Assembly (NCBI GenBank): GCA_009930125.1
Contig: RZYZ01000088.1
Span: 1 to 8,504 of the forward strand
Reading direction: 5' to 3'
Source: Clostridia bacterium
GTDB lineage: Bacteria > Bacillota > Clostridia > Clostridiales > Clostridiaceae
DNA length: 8,504 nt
Shown: positions 5,498 to 8,504 of the stretch, piece by piece
Numbering within the stretch: position 1 is the first letter of the stretch
Layout of the letters: each line of letters starts with the position of its first letter
Program-made: the position numbers and the translations under genes
Notes under the pieces: generated by a model
Database searches by the model: none
Seen by the model: only the letters and a program-made list of their open reading frames with translations
Told to the model about the DNA's origin: nothing

Positions 5498-7702
5498 ATG
5501 CTGTACGATTTAATGAAGAAGATTGATAAAGCAGGTAACATTAACAAGGAACTTGTCATAAAAGCATATAATCTGGCTGCAGAAGCCCATGGCGACCAAA
5601 GAAGGATTTCAGGAGAGCCCTATGTGACTCATCCTGTGGAGGTTGCGTCCATTCTGGTGGATATGGGCATGGACACCAATACTGTAGTAGCCGGGCTTCT
5701 TCATGATGTCATCGAGGATACGAAATATACGTATGAAGAGATCAGTGAGATTTTCAATGATGAAATCGCAGAACTTGTCGATGGTGTGACGAAGCTTGGT
5801 AAAATCAAGTACAAGTCCAAGGAAGAAGAACAGGCGGACAATGTCAGAAAGATGCTTCTGGCCATGGCGAAAGACATCAGAGTCATCCTGATCAAGCTGG
5901 CGGACAGACTTCATAACATGAGAACGCTGCGATACATGCAGCCGGAAAAGCAGAAGGAGAAATCCAAGGAGACTTTCGATATCTATGCTCCTCTTGCCCA
6001 TAGGCTTGGTATGTTCCGCATCAAATGGGAACTGGAAGATCTGGCATTTCGCTATATGTATCCCACAGAGTATTACGACCTGGTCAATCAGATTGCGGAG
6101 AAAAGAAAGGAACGTGAATCCTATATCTCCATGATCATGGATGATATCGTAGATAAGCTGAAAAATGCAAGCATCGAATGTGATATCGACGGCAGACCGA
6201 AGCATTTCTATTCCATCTATAAGAAGATGATGGCCCAGAACAAGAACATCGATCAGATCTTCGACCTTACAGCCATCAGAGTGCTGGTGGATTCCATCAA
6301 GGACTGCTATGCAGCACTGGGCATCGTTCATACGATCTATAAACCGATCCCGGGAAGGTTCAAGGATTATATCGCCATGCCGAAACCAAATATGTATCAG
6401 AGTCTTCATACAACGGTCATCGGACCGCAAGGGAAGCCCTTTGAGATCCAGATCAGAACCTATGACATGCACCGAGTGGCTGAATACGGCATCGCTGCCC
6501 ACTGGAAGTACAAGGAAACAGGTTCCTCCAAGGAAGCACCGAAAGATACCATGGACCAGAAACTCATCTGGCTGCGAGACATGCTGGAATGGCAGAAGGA
6601 GACTTCAGATGCGGAAGAATTCATGGAAGCGTTCAAAATCGATCTTTTCGGGGATGAAATCTTCGTATTCACACCAAAAGGAGAGGTCATCAATCTTCCG
6701 AACAGGGCGACCCCCATTGACTTCGCCTACAGAATTCATACGGATGTAGGAAACCGGACCATCGGTGCGAAGGTCAACGGGAATATGGTGACACTGGATT
6801 ATAAACTGGCCACTGGTGAAATTGTGGAAATCATCACTTCCTCCAAACCCAAAGGCCCAAATATCGACTGGCTGAACATCGCAACATCCAACCAGGCCAA
6901 GACCAAGATCAAGGCCTGGTTCAAGAAAGAGAAGCGAGAAGAGAACATCCAGAGAGGAAAAGAACTTCTGGAGAAAGAGGCGAAGAAGCAGGACAGAAAC
7001 TTCGCTGACATCGCCAAGGGGGAAATGCTGGACAAACTGATCCGCAGATATCATGGGAACAACATAGAAGATCTGTATGTTGTCGTGGGTGCAAGTCAGG
7101 TGCTGCCCTCCACTATCGTTACGGCGCTCAAGGATGTCATAGAGGAAGAAAAGAAAGCGAAGATCAATGAGGACAACAAGGCTTCTTTACTGGAAGCCGA
7201 GAAAATGATCGATGCCCAGAGAAAGAAAGAGAAAGCCAAGAAGAAGTCCTATTTCGGGGTTGTGGTTTCCGGCATGAGCAATGTGCAGGTCAGATTCGCG
7301 AAATGCTGCAATCCGGTACCGGGAGATGAAATCATCGGATTCATCACGAACTTCAGAGGAATCAGCATCCATAGAGCGGACTGCTCCAACATCGAGTCCA
7401 TGAAGAATGACAAGACCCATCGAATCGTGGATGTAGAGTGGGAAAAGGAGAGCCAGGAGCTCTATAGTGCACGTGTGCAGATCCATGCCATGGATAGACC
7501 GAACCTTGTTTCGGATATCATTTCACTTGTGAATGAGCTCAAGATTCCGCTGAATGCAATGAATGTGGAAACAAGGAAAGATAAATCAGCAGTGATTCAT
7601 CTGTCTTTACTGATCAAAGATGTGAATCTGCTGGAAGAATGTCTAAAGAGATTAAGAAAACTGTCCAGTGTTACGGATGCGTTCCGAACGGGCAATGTGT
7701 AG
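5498..7702 (+). CDS. rel: Rel, bifunctional (p)ppGpp synthetase/hydrolase
   Basis: Rel makes and degrades the stringent-response alarmones from GTP/GDP and ATP, sensing uncharged tRNA on the ribosome. The 734-residue product has all domains of the long RSH family. The HD hydrolase domain is at about 25-180, with Arg36, His45, the His69-Asp70 pair and Glu73-Asp74 (LLHDVIEDT). The synthetase domain is at about 230-345, including GRPKHFYSIYKKM, RFKD at 287-290 and MYQSLHTTV. The TGS domain (about 385-450) contains DEIFVFTPKGEVINLP. A helical region follows, then a zinc-finger-type segment with Cys603-Cys604 (KCCNPVPGD) and Cys628 near HRADCSNI. The ACT domain is C-terminal, from about 660. RFKD and the intact HD residues indicate a bifunctional enzyme, not a synthesis-only RelA. 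GAGG at 5487-5490 lies 7 nt before the ATG. Confidence 0.97.
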   Translation: MLYDLMKKIDKAGNINKELVIKAYNLAAEAHGDQRRISGEPYVTHPVEVASILVDMGMDTNTVVAGLLHDVIEDTKYTYEEISEIFNDEIAELVDGVTKLGKIKYKSKEEEQADNVRKMLLAMAKDIRVILIKLADRLHNMRTLRYMQPEKQKEKSKETFDIYAPLAHRLGMFRIKWELEDLAFRYMYPTEYYDLVNQIAEKRKERESYISMIMDDIVDKLKNASIECDIDGRPKHFYSIYKKMMAQNKNIDQIFDLTAIRVLVDSIKDCYAALGIVHTIYKPIPGRFKDYIAMPKPNMYQSLHTTVIGPQGKPFEIQIRTYDMHRVAEYGIAAHWKYKETGSSKEAPKDTMDQKLIWLRDMLEWQKETSDAEEFMEAFKIDLFGDEIFVFTPKGEVINLPNRATPIDFAYRIHTDVGNRTIGAKVNGNMVTLDYKLATGEIVEIITSSKPKGPNIDWLNIATSNQAKTKIKAWFKKEKREENIQRGKELLEKEAKKQDRNFADIAKGEMLDKLIRRYHGNNIEDLYVVVGASQVLPSTIVTALKDVIEEEKKAKINEDNKASLLEAEKMIDAQRKKEKAKKKSYFGVVVSGMSNVQVRFAKCCNPVPGDEIIGFITNFRGISIHRADCSNIESMKNDKTHRIVDVEWEKESQELYSARVQIHAMDRPNLVSDIISLVNELKIPLNAMNVETRKDKSAVIHLSLLIKDVNLLEECLKRLRKLSSVTDAFRTGNV

Positions 7703-7706
7703 GTGA
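7701..7706 (+). promoter_or_regulatory. dtd ribosome binding site overlapping the rel stop
   Basis: AGGTGA begins inside the rel TAG stop (7700-7702) and ends 4 nt before the dtd ATG at 7711. It rules out the longer frame open from 7639, inside rel, as the real start. The layout suggests that dtd translation is coupled to termination on rel. Confidence 0.7.
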
Positions 7707-7710
7707 TAGT

Positions 7711-8160
7711 ATGCGAGCAGTTGTACAAAGAGTATTATCTTCAGAGGTAATTGTAAATGGAGAAACTGTAGGCAGGATCGGTAAGGGGTTTAATGTCCTT
7801 CTGGGGATCAAAGATGATGATACCTGGGAGGACATGACTTATATCGAAGAAAAGCTGAAGGGACTCCGGATTTTCGAAGATGCGGAAGGGAAAATGAATC
7901 TGGCGCTGAAAGAGGTCCAGGGTGAAATCCTTCTGATATCCCAGTTCACGCTGTATGGGGATGCCCGGAAGGGAAGAAGACCCAGCTTTATTCAGGCGGC
8001 CAAGGGTGAAAAGGCGGAAGAAATCTATGAAACTCTGGCGAAGAATCTTCGTGACGGGGGATATCCGACGGAGACGGGAGTTTTCGGAGCGGAAATGAAA
8101 GTGCTCATTGAAAACGATGGGCCAGTGACGATTCTTCTGGACAGCAGGAAGAATTTCTAG
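7711..8160 (+). CDS. dtd: Dtd, D-aminoacyl-tRNA deacylase
   Basis: Dtd hydrolyses D-amino acids, and glycine, mischarged onto tRNA, in the cytoplasm, so they do not enter proteins. The 149-residue product matches the family length and starts MRAVVQRVLSSEV, the standard N-terminus. The two signature motifs are present: SQFTLYGD (Ser77-Gln78-Phe79-Thr80-Leu81) and NDGPVTI with the Gly137-cis-Pro138 pair that rejects L-amino acids. The open frame extends upstream to 7639 inside rel, but those residues do not resemble Dtd and the ribosome binding site supports 7711. It follows rel by 8 nt, so co-transcription is almost certain. The rel-dtd order is common in Firmicutes. Confidence 0.97.
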   Translation: MRAVVQRVLSSEVIVNGETVGRIGKGFNVLLGIKDDDTWEDMTYIEEKLKGLRIFEDAEGKMNLALKEVQGEILLISQFTLYGDARKGRRPSFIQAAKGEKAEEIYETLAKNLRDGGYPTETGVFGAEMKVLIENDGPVTILLDSRKNF

Positions 8161-8175
8161 GTTTAAGGAGGAATT

Positions 8176-8504
8176 ATGCAAATCAATAAACTTGTTCTAG
8201 GTGCGTATCAGGAGAACTGCTATTTAGTAATAGATGACGATTCAAAGGATGCGCTGATCATTGATCCGGGTGATGAAGGGGAAGAGCTGGTAAAGCATCT
8301 CAGCAAAATGAACATCAACCTGAAAAGTATCCTGCTGACCCATGGTCATGTGGATCACGTGGGAGCCGTGGATGCGGTTCGGGATGCCTTTGACATTCCT
8401 GTGTATATTAGTGAAGTGGATATGAAATACATCGAGCAGCGAAAGATGGCCTTCGGCAAGATGAGAAGAGCGGACTTTTTCCTGAAAGAAGGGGATGATT
8501 TCAG
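8176..8504 (+). CDS. Glyoxalase II-like metallo-beta-lactamase-fold hydrolase (N-terminal part)
   Basis: The first 109 codons are present; the gene runs off the right edge. The start MQINKLVLGAYQENCYLV is typical of small glyoxalase II-like (YcbL-type) hydrolases. The strand ALIIDPGDEGEEL precedes the metal site THGHVDHVGA, with His56, His58, Asp60 and His61 of the HxHxDH motif. The fold binds two metal ions and usually hydrolyses thioesters such as S-lactoylglutathione, but the substrate of the clostridial copies is not established and cannot be told from this part. AAGGAGG at 8165-8171 lies 4 nt before the ATG, and the gene follows dtd by 15 nt, so it belongs to the rel-dtd operon. In Firmicutes a similar gene often follows dtd, ahead of hemZ or hisS. 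Confidence 0.93.
   Translation, partial: MQINKLVLGAYQENCYLVIDDDSKDALIIDPGDEGEELVKHLSKMNINLKSILLTHGHVDHVGAVDAVRDAFDIPVYISEVDMKYIEQRKMAFGKMRRADFFLKEGDDF

Noticed and set aside
5418..5513. 31-codon frame from ATG 5418 overlapping the rel start in another frame
   Set aside because: Its ATG lies within the -10 hexamer of the likely rel promoter, so it would be absent from the main rel transcript, and the site GGAAAG upstream is weak and distant.
5609..6502. Long open frame (297 codons) on the minus strand inside rel
   Set aside because: It is fully antisense to the conserved Rel HD and synthetase domains. Its composition (His, Ile, Asp rich) looks like complementary-strand translation and not a protein family.
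7639..7710. Upstream start for dtd inside rel
   Set aside because: The added residues do not resemble Dtd, and MRAVVQRV at 7711 is the standard N-terminus with its own ribosome binding site.

Overview
The window is a chromosomal housekeeping segment, all on the + strand, from a low-to-moderate G+C Firmicute, most likely class Clostridia. The evidence is the gene order (queA-tgt-yajC-secDF, then apt-rel-dtd-metallo-beta-lactamase), strong AGGAGG-type ribosome binding sites, a fused SecDF, a bifunctional Rel, and a Clostridia-like Tgt sequence (PARNGRHG). No rRNA, tRNA, CRISPR array, insertion sequence or phage gene is visible. The genus cannot be resolved.

Layout. Positions 1-1293 hold the end of queA and the complete tgt, which overlap by 16 nt; both act in queuosine modification of tRNA. 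Positions 1369-3944 hold yajC and secDF, accessory parts of the Sec export machinery. A hairpin and a candidate promoter lie between them, and a strong intrinsic terminator at 3968-4003 closes the block. Positions 4028-5393 form a two-gene unit with its own sigma-A-like promoter: an unusual 255-codon protein, then apt. Positions 5391-8504 form a third unit, which begins at a promoter whose -35 element includes the apt stop codon. It contains rel ((p)ppGpp synthetase/hydrolase), dtd (D-aminoacyl-tRNA deacylase) and the first 109 codons of a glyoxalase II-like metallo-hydrolase that runs off the right edge.

The most interesting item is the gene at 4081-4848. It sits where, from general knowledge, many Clostridia carry recJ (between secDF and apt). 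It can be aligned by eye, end to end, with the N-terminal DHH phosphoesterase part of RecJ, but nearly all metal-binding residues are replaced and the protein stops before the DHHA1 and OB-fold regions. It is an intact, promoter-served reading frame with a good ribosome binding site, so it looks like a maintained catalytically dead RecJ-like protein and not an obvious pseudogene. Its function is unknown.

The rest combines translation (tRNA modification, removal of D-amino acids from tRNA), protein export, purine salvage and the stringent response. No defence system or mobile cargo was found.
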